Assembly (NCBI RefSeq): GCF_000177635.2
Contig: NC_014836.1
Coordinates: 725,501-789,500, forward strand
Direction: 5' to 3'
Length of the DNA: 64,000 nucleotides
From: Desulfurispirillum indicum S5
GTDB taxonomy: Bacteria > Chrysiogenota > Chrysiogenetes > Chrysiogenales > Chrysiogenaceae
Shown here: positions 27,466-36,061 of the stretch, in pieces
Layout of the letters: each line of letters starts with the position of its first letter
Numbering within the stretch: the stretch's first letter is position 1
Program-made: the position numbers and the translations under genes
Notes under the pieces: model-generated
Told to the model about the DNA's origin: nothing
Seen by the model: the letters and a program-made list of their open reading frames with translations, nothing else
Database searches by the model: none

Positions 27466-28431
27466 CTAAACGGGAACTACCATGATGCGCTCATCCAGTT
27501 TTTCACGCAGTATCCCCAGAATTGCCTGCAAGGTACCGGTGTTGCTGCTGGCACAGCCAGCGCAGGCACCTGAATACTGAATGAAAACGAGGATCTCGTT
27601 ATCACCTTCCTTGATGTCCACCAGTTCGACGCTGCCGCCATCCCGTGCCAGCATAGGCTTGACATGGGCGGTCAGTGCTTCGTCGATGGCCTTGATTTTG
27701 CCGACCAGCGACATGGCCTTGAAGTCAGTGGCTGAGGCCTGCTCTTTGATCTGCTCGGCGTCCATTTCCGCGCGTACCCGCTTGAGTATATCCACCAGGT
27801 AGTGCTCGCGCTTCTCATGACCACCCGGCTGGATGCAGGATTTGCAGAAGGCTCCGGCTTTGGTGTAGTCGGTGATCGCCTCTACGGTTTTGAGGTTATT
27901 GATGCGGATGACTTCTTCAATGGTGCCCAGGGAGACGCGGGCGCACTCGCAGACGATGACTTCCTCTTCCAGGCTGGCTTCATCCACCTGTTTGTAGATA
28001 GCGGCTGCGCGCTTGATGACGTCGTAGGCCATGACGCTGCAGTGCATTTTCTGGGGAGGAACTGCCGGAATTTCAGGGTCGTCGCGCAGGGCCATTTCCA
28101 CATCAATGTTGGTAATTTTAATGGCTTCGTCAACGGTCTTGCCGATACACAGTTCCGCCATGACATCACTGGAGGCGATGGCCGTTCCGCAGCCAAAGCT
28201 TTTAAAACGGCAGTCGAGGATGCGGTGAGTGGTCGGGTCAATGACCCAGTAGAGGCGTACGGCATCACCACAGGATTCAGCGCCATAGTCGGCGACGATG
28301 AGCTTGCCGCCCATTTTCAGTGCCTGAACCTCTGTGATATCGCCACGATGCTTTGGATCTGCCATGCGGCGGTTGACTTCCTGGGAGTATTCACTCCACA
28401 GGGATCCACCGAGTAAGTCTTTTTTGGCCAT
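27466..28431 (-). CDS. nifU: Fe-S cluster scaffold protein NifU
   Basis: Full three-domain NifU (321 residues). An IscU-like N-terminus carries the three cluster cysteines ([27 protein letters not shown]). The central BFD-type [2Fe-2S] domain has CECARVS and [10 protein letters not shown]. The C-terminal Nfu domain has the CAGCASS pair. It takes sulfur from NifS and assembles clusters for nitrogenase or, in bacteria lacking Isc/Suf, for all Fe-S proteins. It is 37 bases after nifS and 47 before cysE. It lies 20 kb from nifHDK and has no visible sigma-54 site, so it may be the general housekeeping system here. Confidence 0.97.
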   Translation of the reverse strand: MAKKDLLGGSLWSEYSQEVNRRMADPKHRGDITEVQALKMGGKLIVADYGAESCGDAVRLYWVIDPTTHRILDCRFKSFGCGTAIASSDVMAELCIGKTVDEAIKITNIDVEMALRDDPEIPAVPPQKMHCSVMAYDVIKRAAAIYKQVDEASLEEEVIVCECARVSLGTIEEVIRINNLKTVEAITDYTKAGAFCKSCIQPGGHEKREHYLVDILKRVRAEMDAEQIKEQASATDFKAMSLVGKIKAIDEALTAHVKPMLARDGGSVELVDIKEGDNEILVFIQYSGACAGCASSNTGTLQAILGILREKLDERIMVVPV

Positions 28432-28468
28432 GTCTGTTCCACCTTTTATTCTGTAGGAAGTCTTTTTG

Positions 28469-29686
<1,218 letters not shown>

Positions 29687-29715
29687 CTACCGTCAAAGCC
29701 TACAATGCTGGACTG

Positions 29716-29729
29716 GATTGTCGACAATC
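29716..29729. promoter_or_regulatory. Perfect 14-bp palindrome upstream of nifS
   Basis: GATTGTCGACAATC, centred about 55 bases before the nifS ATG. It has the form of a dimeric repressor operator. It does not match the sigma-54 or NifA consensus, and the regulator is unknown. Confidence 0.45.
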
Positions 29730-29797
29730 GAGACGAAACAATCTGGCATGTTTTGGGGCTTTTTTCAACCGCTTTCTGTTGATTGTTTACCAAGGGC

Positions 29798-29831
29798 AAA
29801 AAGAAACGGGTGAGATGCAGGATCTCACCCG
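29798..29831 (-). terminator. Terminator of the nucleotide-sugar operon
   Basis: CGGGTGAGAT (29807-29816) pairs with ATCTCACCCG (29822-29831); on the minus strand a TTTCTTTTT run follows. It lies 31 bases after the stop of the Gfo/Idh gene. Confidence 0.88.
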
Positions 29832-29862
29832 AAAGGACTCGAGAGGTGTATTTTTCTGGTTT

Positions 29863-30771
29863 TTAGCGGGCGACCAGCTCCAGGGTCCTGATGCTGTCGC
29901 TGACTGTTGCCAGGTGTGGCGACCAGCGGTCGTGGAGGCAGTAGTCGCAGAAGTCCTGCAGCTCATGGCGCAGGGGTTCACCCTTGAAGACGATGCAGTC
30001 GCGCACCAGATAGGAGTGGTTGGTGCGATAGGAGGAAAATTCCTTCATCTGCTGGTGGATAAGGTCAGCTTCAAAGTAGCCTTCGGAGGTGGCGACTTCA
30101 ATTTTGCGCTTTTTGTAGGGGGTCAGCCAGTTGGTGATGATACTGGCAACCATGTCGCCCTCCAGCTCGAAGGAGAGTATGGCGTTGTCCTCGTGGTGGT
30201 CGTGGATTTTCTTGGAGGAGAAGATATGTCGCTTGCGGATCTCCCGCTGCGTAATAAAGCGAATGAGGTCAACATCGTGAACGGCCAGGTCGGTGAGGAT
30301 GCCCACATCGGCGATGCGCGGTGGAAAGGGACCAACGCGGGTGATGGCGATACTGTAGATTTCCTTGCCCTCCAGCTCTTTCTTCAGCGCTTTGACGACG
30401 GGGTTGGAACGCTCCACATGGCCGACGACGGCCTTAATATGGGGCGGGATGGCTTTCTCCAGGGCGCGGGCATCTTCGACGGTGGAGGCCACCGGTTTTT
30501 CGATGAACAGGTGCAGCCCCCTGTCAATGCACTTGAGGGCCACTTCATGGTGCAGGTAGGTGGGAACGGCGATGATGGCGGCGTCCAGTTCGACATTGGC
30601 CAGCATCTGGTCGAGATCTTTATAGACGGGCTGACCTTCGTGCTCCTGCAGGGCCGTGTCGCACAGTCCGCATACGTCCACCTGGGGCAGGTCGCTCAGC
30701 ACGCGCAGGTGGTTTTTCCCCATGACACCGAGTCCGATGATGGCAACGCGCAGTTTCTTACTGTTTGGCAT
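29863..30771 (-). CDS. Gfo/Idh/MocA-family oxidoreductase
   Basis: The 302-residue NAD(P)-dependent enzyme has the Rossmann motif IIGLGVMGKNHLRVL, the family signature FIEKPVAST and the downstream DLAVHDVDLIRF segment with the active-site histidine. It overlaps the DegT-family aminotransferase by 14 bases and belongs to a set with UDP-glucose dehydrogenase. An attractive role is oxidation of a UDP-sugar acid at C3 before amination, as in WbpB/WlbA, but overall resemblance to WbpB is weak, so only the family is called. Confidence 0.88.
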   Translation of the reverse strand: MPNSKKLRVAIIGLGVMGKNHLRVLSDLPQVDVCGLCDTALQEHEGQPVYKDLDQMLANVELDAAIIAVPTYLHHEVALKCIDRGLHLFIEKPVASTVEDARALEKAIPPHIKAVVGHVERSNPVVKALKKELEGKEIYSIAITRVGPFPPRIADVGILTDLAVHDVDLIRFITQREIRKRHIFSSKKIHDHHEDNAILSFELEGDMVASIITNWLTPYKKRKIEVATSEGYFEADLIHQQMKEFSSYRTNHSYLVRDCIVFKGEPLRHELQDFCDYCLHDRWSPHLATVSDSIRTLELVAR

Positions 30772-31864
30772 AGGTTTTCACCGCCTCGATAATTACGTCC
30801 TGTTCGTCCTCCTGCAGGAAGGCGCTGAAGGGCAGGCTCATGATCTGCTGTCCGGTGGCTTCGCTGACCGGGAAGTCTCCCTGGCGATAGCCCAGGTAGG
30901 CGTAGGCTTCCTGTAGATGCAGGGGGATGGGGTAGTGCACGGCGGTGGGGATTTTGCGGCTCGTCAGATGGTCGATGAGCTTCTGGCGATTGTCGCAGCG
31001 GATGGAGTACTGCGCGCAGGCAGTTGTGCGATCGGCCTTCACCCGGGGCACCACGATGTCATTGAGTCCTGAGAGGCCGTTGTCATAGCGTTGGCGCAGG
31101 GTTTCGCGGCGCTGCATTTCCTGGTCAAGGTAACGCAGCTTCACGCTGAGTACCGCTGCTTGCAGGGCATCCAGGCGACTGTTGATGCCGATGTATTTAT
31201 AAGCGTAGCGCTCCCCCTGTCCGTGGTTGCGCAGGGAGAGGAGCTTCTCCTGCAGTTCGTCGTCGTCGCAGAACAGAGCTCCCCCGTCGCCGAAGCATCC
31301 CAGGGGTTTGGAGGGGAAAAAGCTGGTGACGCCGATATGGCTGAGGTGCCCACTCTTTTTCCCCTTATAGCTGGCGCCGAAGCTCTGGGCGGCATCTTCA
31401 ATGACCTGCAGACCGTGCTTTTCGGCGATGGCGTTGATTTCGTCCATGTCTGCAGGCTGCCCGTAGAGGCTGACCGGGAGGATCGCTTTCGTACGAGGAG
31501 TTATCTTCGCTTCAATGGCTGCCGGGTCAATGTTGTAGGTGACGGAGTCGATATCGACAAAGACGGGCCTGGCGCCAAGGAATGCTACGGTTTCCACGGT
31601 GGCCACAAACGTGAAGGGGGTCGTGATTACCTCATCGCCGGGGCCAACGCCAATGGCCATCAGGGCCAGCAGTATGGCATCGGTGCCGCTGGCGCAGGTG
31701 GCGCAGTGGCGGGCGCCGGTATAGGTGGCCATGTCCTTTTCCAGCTGACTGATCACCGGGCCGAAGATGAACTGGCCTGAGGAGGTGACGGCTGCCATGG
31801 CGGCGTCAATCTCCTGTTGATACGCCTGATACTGTGCTTTGACATTAATGAATTCAATCTGCAT
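30758..31864 (-). CDS. DegT/DnrJ/EryC1/StrS aminotransferase (WbpE/WlbC-like)
   Basis: This PLP-dependent sugar aminotransferase is 368 residues long. The lysine is in TSFFPSKPLGCFGDGGA, with CASGTDAILLALMAIGVGPGDEVITTPFTFVATVE-type phrasing in the N-terminal half and EDAAQSFGASYKGK. The wording closely parallels WbpE/WlbC, which aminate UDP-3-keto-GlcNAc-uronic acid for O-antigen and related glycans. That substrate is inferred from similarity. GAGGTCAT precedes the ATG. It is upstream of, and overlaps, the Gfo/Idh gene. Confidence 0.9.
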   Translation of the reverse strand: MQIEFINVKAQYQAYQQEIDAAMAAVTSSGQFIFGPVISQLEKDMATYTGARHCATCASGTDAILLALMAIGVGPGDEVITTPFTFVATVETVAFLGARPVFVDIDSVTYNIDPAAIEAKITPRTKAILPVSLYGQPADMDEINAIAEKHGLQVIEDAAQSFGASYKGKKSGHLSHIGVTSFFPSKPLGCFGDGGALFCDDDELQEKLLSLRNHGQGERYAYKYIGINSRLDALQAAVLSVKLRYLDQEMQRRETLRQRYDNGLSGLNDIVVPRVKADRTTACAQYSIRCDNRQKLIDHLTSRKIPTAVHYPIPLHLQEAYAYLGYRQGDFPVSEATGQQIMSLPFSAFLQEDEQDVIIEAVKTYAKQ

Positions 31865-31943
31865 ATGACCTCGCCAGACGGTTTGATGTTTTCTGTTTCA
31901 AATTCAGCTTCATGCTTTCGCGATTGTTTGTCAATGGAAAGTG

Positions 31944-33293
31944 TTACTTTCCGGACGGCGTGCGATCGCGGCCAATGCAGCGATAGGTGAAGCCCATCTG
32001 CTGCATCTTTTCCGGCGAATACAGGTTGCGTCCGTCGGCGATAAAGGGTTCTTTAAGGGATTGCTTTATGCGTTCAAAGTCGGGACGGCGGAACTCGTTC
32101 CACTCGGTGATGATCAGCAGTCCGTCAGCATTTTCCAGAGTTTCATACTGGCCTGCGGCGTAGTGAATGGCATCGCCGAAGATTTTACGGGCCTCGTCCA
32201 TGGCTTCCGGATCATAGGCGCAGATGGTTGCACCAAGGCGCAGCAGTTCGCGGATGATAACGATGCTGCTGGATTCACGCATATCATCGGTATTGGCCTT
32301 GAAGGAGAGGCCCCATACGGCAAAGTGCCTGCCCTTCAGTGCTCCGGCCACCGCGCTGGTGTTGTAGTGGTTCAGGACTTTATCCACCAGCACTTCCTTT
32401 TGTCTCTTGTTCACCTCTTCCACGGCGTCGAGCACCTGCAGTTTCATGCCGTGTTCGCGGGCGGTGCGCATGATGGCCTTGACGTCCTTGGGGAAGCAGC
32501 TGCCGCCGTATCCGACGCCCGGATAGAGAAAGCTGTGCCCGATGCGGCTGTCGGAGCCGATGCCTTCGCGTACCGACGACACGTCGGCACCCACCAGGTC
32601 GCACAGGTTGGCGATTTCATTCATAAAGGAGATGCGGGTGGCCAGCATGGCGTTGGCGGCGTACTTGGTCATCTCCGCCGAGCGCACGTCCATGGTGATG
32701 ATGCGGGACTGGCGCATCATGAAAGGGGAGTAGAGTTCCTTCATGATCTCCAGGGTGCGCACGTTCTCCGCGCCGATGACGACCCGGTCGGGTTTCATGA
32801 AGTCGTCGATGGCGGCCCCTTCCTTGAGGAATTCGGGGTTGGAGACGACATCAAACTCAATATCGACTCCGCGCTCCTGCAGGGCCTGGGCTATGGCGGC
32901 CTGAACTTTTTCTGCGGTGCCAACGGGAACCGTGGATTTGTCCACGATGATTTTATAGCTGTCCATGCACAGGCCGATGGAGCGGGCGACAGCCAGGACA
33001 TACTGCAGGTCGGCGCTGCCGTCTTCGCCTGAGGGAGTTCCCACGGCGATAAAGAGTACCAGGGATTCGGCAACCGCTTCGGGGAGGTTGGTGGTGAAGA
33101 ACAGACGCCTGTCTTCGACATTTTTCTGGATCATGGGCTCAAGGCCCGGCTCGTATATGGGGATGATGCCTTTTTTCAGGTTTTCAATCTTCTGTTCGTC
33201 AATATCAACGCAGATGACGTGATTTCCGGTTTCGGCAAAGCAGGTGGCTGCCACCAGGCCGACGTAACCGCTTCCAATGACCGCAATTTTCAT
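31944..33293 (-). CDS. ugd: UDP-glucose 6-dehydrogenase
   Basis: Ugd oxidises UDP-glucose twice to UDP-glucuronate with NAD+. The 449-residue protein has [17 protein letters not shown] at the N-terminus, [37 protein letters not shown], the catalytic cysteine in [10 protein letters not shown], and the C-terminal UDP-binding domain. ATG at 33293 with GAAGGGAAG upstream gives the standard start; a codon at 33326 would add 11 residues. It leads an operon-like run with the aminotransferase and oxidoreductase. A UDP-GlcNAc dehydrogenase role is less likely from sequence. Confidence 0.95.
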   Translation of the reverse strand: MKIAVIGSGYVGLVAATCFAETGNHVICVDIDEQKIENLKKGIIPIYEPGLEPMIQKNVEDRRLFFTTNLPEAVAESLVLFIAVGTPSGEDGSADLQYVLAVARSIGLCMDSYKIIVDKSTVPVGTAEKVQAAIAQALQERGVDIEFDVVSNPEFLKEGAAIDDFMKPDRVVIGAENVRTLEIMKELYSPFMMRQSRIITMDVRSAEMTKYAANAMLATRISFMNEIANLCDLVGADVSSVREGIGSDSRIGHSFLYPGVGYGGSCFPKDVKAIMRTAREHGMKLQVLDAVEEVNKRQKEVLVDKVLNHYNTSAVAGALKGRHFAVWGLSFKANTDDMRESSSIVIIRELLRLGATICAYDPEAMDEARKIFGDAIHYAAGQYETLENADGLLIITEWNEFRRPDFERIKQSLKEPFIADGRNLYSPEKMQQMGFTYRCIGRDRTPSGK

Positions 33294-33358
33294 GCGCTTC
33301 CCTTCTGTGGTGAAAGTCTCTCCCATTGCCGATGCTGTTCATTGCAATGAGGCCTCAA

Positions 33359-33386
33359 ATTATATATAAGTACCTGCAAATGTCCA
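33359..33386 (-). promoter_or_regulatory. Sigma-70 promoter of ugd
   Basis: On the minus strand TGGACA, 16 bases, perfect TATAAT, about 65 bases upstream of the ugd ATG, in the ugd-glmU divergent region. Confidence 0.7.
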
Positions 33387-33468
33387 CTGTTTCCGCGATT
33401 TTTTTCACAAGGTGCGCGGCGGTCTGGACAGGCGAAATCGGTATGAATTTTCTTTTCAGGAGGACCAT

Positions 33469-34857
33469 GTGTTGTCTGCCATTATCCTGGCTGCCGGCAA
33501 GGGCACCCGTATGAAATCCGAGCTTCCCAAGGTGCTGCATCCGGTTGCAGGAAAGGCCATGGTGGCCCATGTCATCGACGCGGCCAGGGGTGCCGGAGCC
33601 GCGCAGATTGTCGTGGTGTATGGCCATGGCGGTGAGCTGCTGCCAGAGCGCCTGGGGGCGGATGGTACTGACCTTACCTTTGCGCGGCAGGAGGTGCTCA
33701 ACGGAACCGCCAAGGCGGTGGAAGCGGCACTGCCCGCTTTGCGTGGGGAGTGCCGTGATGTCCTTATCCTGTGCGGCGATACTCCGCTGGTGGATCAGGA
33801 GTTGTTGCGGGAGTTCTTTGAGCAGCATCGCCAGCAGGGCAGCGTGGTTTCCATCCTTTCGGCACAGATAGATCAGCCCGGCAGTTACGGGCGCATTGTG
33901 CGCGATGGCCAGGGGCGCGTAATCGCCATTGTCGAGGCCAGGGATGCCACTGTCGGGCAAAGGGCCATCAATGAGGTCAACAGTGGTATTTACGCGGTTC
34001 AGCGCTCTTTCCTGGCGGAGGCCTTGCCTGCTGTGGGCAGTGATAATGCCCAGGGAGAGTACTATCTGCCCGATATCGTTTCCATCGCGGTGGCCCGTGG
34101 GCTTCCGGTGGAAGCGCTGGTGACCGGAGATTTCACCAAAACCCTGGGGGTCAACTCTCGCGCAGAGCTGGCCCAGGCGGGACAGTTGCTGTATGAACGC
34201 ACCTGCCGTCGCCTCATGGACGAGGGAGTCAGTATTCTCGATCCGCGCAGTACCTATATTGAAACCGATGTGCAGGTGGGTGTCGATACGGTTATTTACC
34301 CCAATGTCTACCTGGAAAAGGGCACACGTGTTGGCAGGAATTGTCTGATTCGTCAGGGGTGCACCCTGATTGCCTCTTCCCTTGGGGATGGCTGCACCCT
34401 GAAAGATGGCTGCTACCTGGAAGAGGCTTCGGTGGGCGCTCACTCATCGCTCGGTCCCTATGCTCACCTGCGTCCCCAGTCGGTTCTGGCCGAAGAGGTG
34501 AAGATCGGGAATTTTGTTGAGATCAAGAAGGCTACTGTGGGAGCCAGGTCAAAGGCCTCGCACCTTACCTATATCGGAGACGCAACCGTCGGCTGTGATG
34601 TGAATATTGGCTGCGGAACCATTACCTGTAATTACGATGGTTTTGACAAGCACGTGACGGTTCTTGAGGATGGCGTCTTTGTGGGCAGTGATACGCAGCT
34701 GGTGGCACCGGTTCGGGTCGGGCGCAATGCCATGGTGGCAGCTGGCACAACGGTGACGCGGGATGTGCCGGCGGAAAGCCTTGTGATCAGCCGCAACGAA
34801 CAGAAAGTCGTTGAGGGCTGGGCGACCCGCTTTCGTCGGCAGAAACAGAAGAAATGA
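33469..34857 (+). CDS. glmU: Bifunctional GlmU (GlcN-1-P acetyltransferase / GlcNAc-1-P uridylyltransferase)
   Basis: GlmU makes UDP-GlcNAc for wall and LPS. The 462-residue protein has the pyrophosphorylase motif LAAGKGTRMKS, GDTPL, NEVNSGIY, then a left-handed beta-helix acyltransferase domain with GPYAHLRP, KIGNFVEIKKA and CNYDGFDKH. The start is the GTG at 33469 preceded by CAGGAGGACCAT; an ATG two bases earlier is out of frame. Next to ugd and a sugar aminotransferase it would supply their nucleotide-sugar branch. Confidence 0.97.
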   Translation: MLSAIILAAGKGTRMKSELPKVLHPVAGKAMVAHVIDAARGAGAAQIVVVYGHGGELLPERLGADGTDLTFARQEVLNGTAKAVEAALPALRGECRDVLILCGDTPLVDQELLREFFEQHRQQGSVVSILSAQIDQPGSYGRIVRDGQGRVIAIVEARDATVGQRAINEVNSGIYAVQRSFLAEALPAVGSDNAQGEYYLPDIVSIAVARGLPVEALVTGDFTKTLGVNSRAELAQAGQLLYERTCRRLMDEGVSILDPRSTYIETDVQVGVDTVIYPNVYLEKGTRVGRNCLIRQGCTLIASSLGDGCTLKDGCYLEEASVGAHSSLGPYAHLRPQSVLAEEVKIGNFVEIKKATVGARSKASHLTYIGDATVGCDVNIGCGTITCNYDGFDKHVTVLEDGVFVGSDTQLVAPVRVGRNAMVAAGTTVTRDVPAESLVISRNEQKVVEGWATRFRRQKQKK

Positions 34858-34885
34858 CGTATTTCTGATCGGGGTCGGGAGCGTT

Positions 34886-35752
34886 ATGGGAAAACTATCA
34901 GAAGGTGAAGGGACGACCCGGGAGAACGATGTGCTGGATGATGCCGGTGCCATTCTGATGTTCAGGCATCAGATGCAGCAGCAGGAGCAGCAGGCAGACC
35001 GGGATGCGGTGGAGGGGTCGTTCACGCCGCAGCAGGCGATAGAGTCCCTGGTTCCGGTGCTGCTGATTTTTGTGGCCATTATTATTATGCTGATCACTGG
35101 TCATCGCATGCGACGCAAACTTCAGCAGGCTCAGGAGGAGGATGCCGCTTCCCCCAGGAAGCGCCGCAACCGCTGGCATGGTTTTAGCCTGCTGGAGGTT
35201 CTGCTGGTAATGCTGATCCTTGGCATGTTGGGGGCGATTGCTGTGCCGCGGCTGATGGATAATTCTTCCGTGGAGCTTCACCTGGCGGCTGAGCAGGTTG
35301 CCGAAGGACTGCGGCAGACCAGGCACATGGCCATGACTCGCAGTCTCTATGATGGCCAGAGCGGAACCAACGCGCTTCGCGATAGGCGCTACTATTTCAG
35401 TCCCTGTGGCGATGGACAGGGGTGTTTCCGCTTCCGCCACCATGGTGGTGTTGAGCACCATGTAGCGGGCTACCATGGTTATGGGCAGCCCCTGGCCTAT
35501 TTCCTTGACAAGCCGGACTCCCCTGTGGTCTTTGTGCAGGAGAGTGGGGTTTCGGTCACTGATGGCGTACGCTTCGACTCCCAGGGACGACCCTGGACCG
35601 GAAAGGGTTTCAATAATATGCTTCACAACCAGCGCTACTATACATCACTGCGCTATCAGCTGCGCCATACTCGCAGCGATGAGCGACTCTTTATCCATGT
35701 GAATGCCTTTACCGGCCATGTGGAGATATCCGCTCAGGTCATGGAGGGCTGA
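34886..35752 (+). CDS. Type IV pilin-like (pseudopilin) protein with an N-terminal extension
   Basis: The 288-residue protein carries a classic prepilin cleavage motif RWHGFSLLEVLLVML with Gly99, Phe100 and Glu104 (+5), followed by the hydrophobic spine and a GspH/FimT-like C-terminal domain. Unusually, this motif is internal. It follows about 98 residues that include a glutamine-rich soluble part and a membrane helix (about 55-71), then a basic linker. ATG at 34886 is preceded by GGGAG. An internal ATG near residue 75 lacks a ribosome site. It could be a fusion of a short membrane protein with a pseudopilin. No other secretion or pilus genes are adjacent. Confidence 0.8.
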   Translation: MGKLSEGEGTTRENDVLDDAGAILMFRHQMQQQEQQADRDAVEGSFTPQQAIESLVPVLLIFVAIIIMLITGHRMRRKLQQAQEEDAASPRKRRNRWHGFSLLEVLLVMLILGMLGAIAVPRLMDNSSVELHLAAEQVAEGLRQTRHMAMTRSLYDGQSGTNALRDRRYYFSPCGDGQGCFRFRHHGGVEHHVAGYHGYGQPLAYFLDKPDSPVVFVQESGVSVTDGVRFDSQGRPWTGKGFNNMLHNQRYYTSLRYQLRHTRSDERLFIHVNAFTGHVEISAQVMEG

Positions 35753-36001
35753 ATGGATACCCTGGATCAGTTGATCGCCCTTGCCCGCAACGCGTCCATA
35801 GAGGTGCGCACGGAAAAGTTGCGCGGCAATACCTCGGGAGGCTTCTGCCGCATTGGCGGCGAGCCGGTGATTTTCCTGAATCGTTCCCACAAGCGGGTCA
35901 TGCGCGCCCAGGTGTTGCGCCGTGCCCTTGATGACGCCGCTGATCATGGGATCGCGGTGCAGCAGGCAGTTGATGTCCAAGGTGCCGGTTCCGGGAAATA
36001 A
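35753..36001 (+). CDS. Conserved-looking hypothetical protein
   Basis: An 82-residue protein I cannot name. It starts directly after the stop of the pseudopilin gene (TGA then ATG), so it is likely translationally coupled. The sequence is compact and soluble (LRGNTSGGFCRIGGEPVIFLNRSH with a GGFCRIGGEP turn), without membrane segments. Its position directly before alaS may be meaningful, but no function can be offered. Confidence 0.6.
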   Translation: MDTLDQLIALARNASIEVRTEKLRGNTSGGFCRIGGEPVIFLNRSHKRVMRAQVLRRALDDAADHGIAVQQAVDVQGAGSGK

Positions 36002-36061
36002 CGCTATTTTTTCTGGTTTTACGTATACAGAATGCTCACAAGCAAGGAGAACACCAATTCC

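Noticed and set aside
31944-33293. UDP-GlcNAc dehydrogenase (WbpA) call
   Set aside because: Sequence features are those of the UDP-glucose dehydrogenase group; the neighbouring aminotransferase alone is not enough to change the call.
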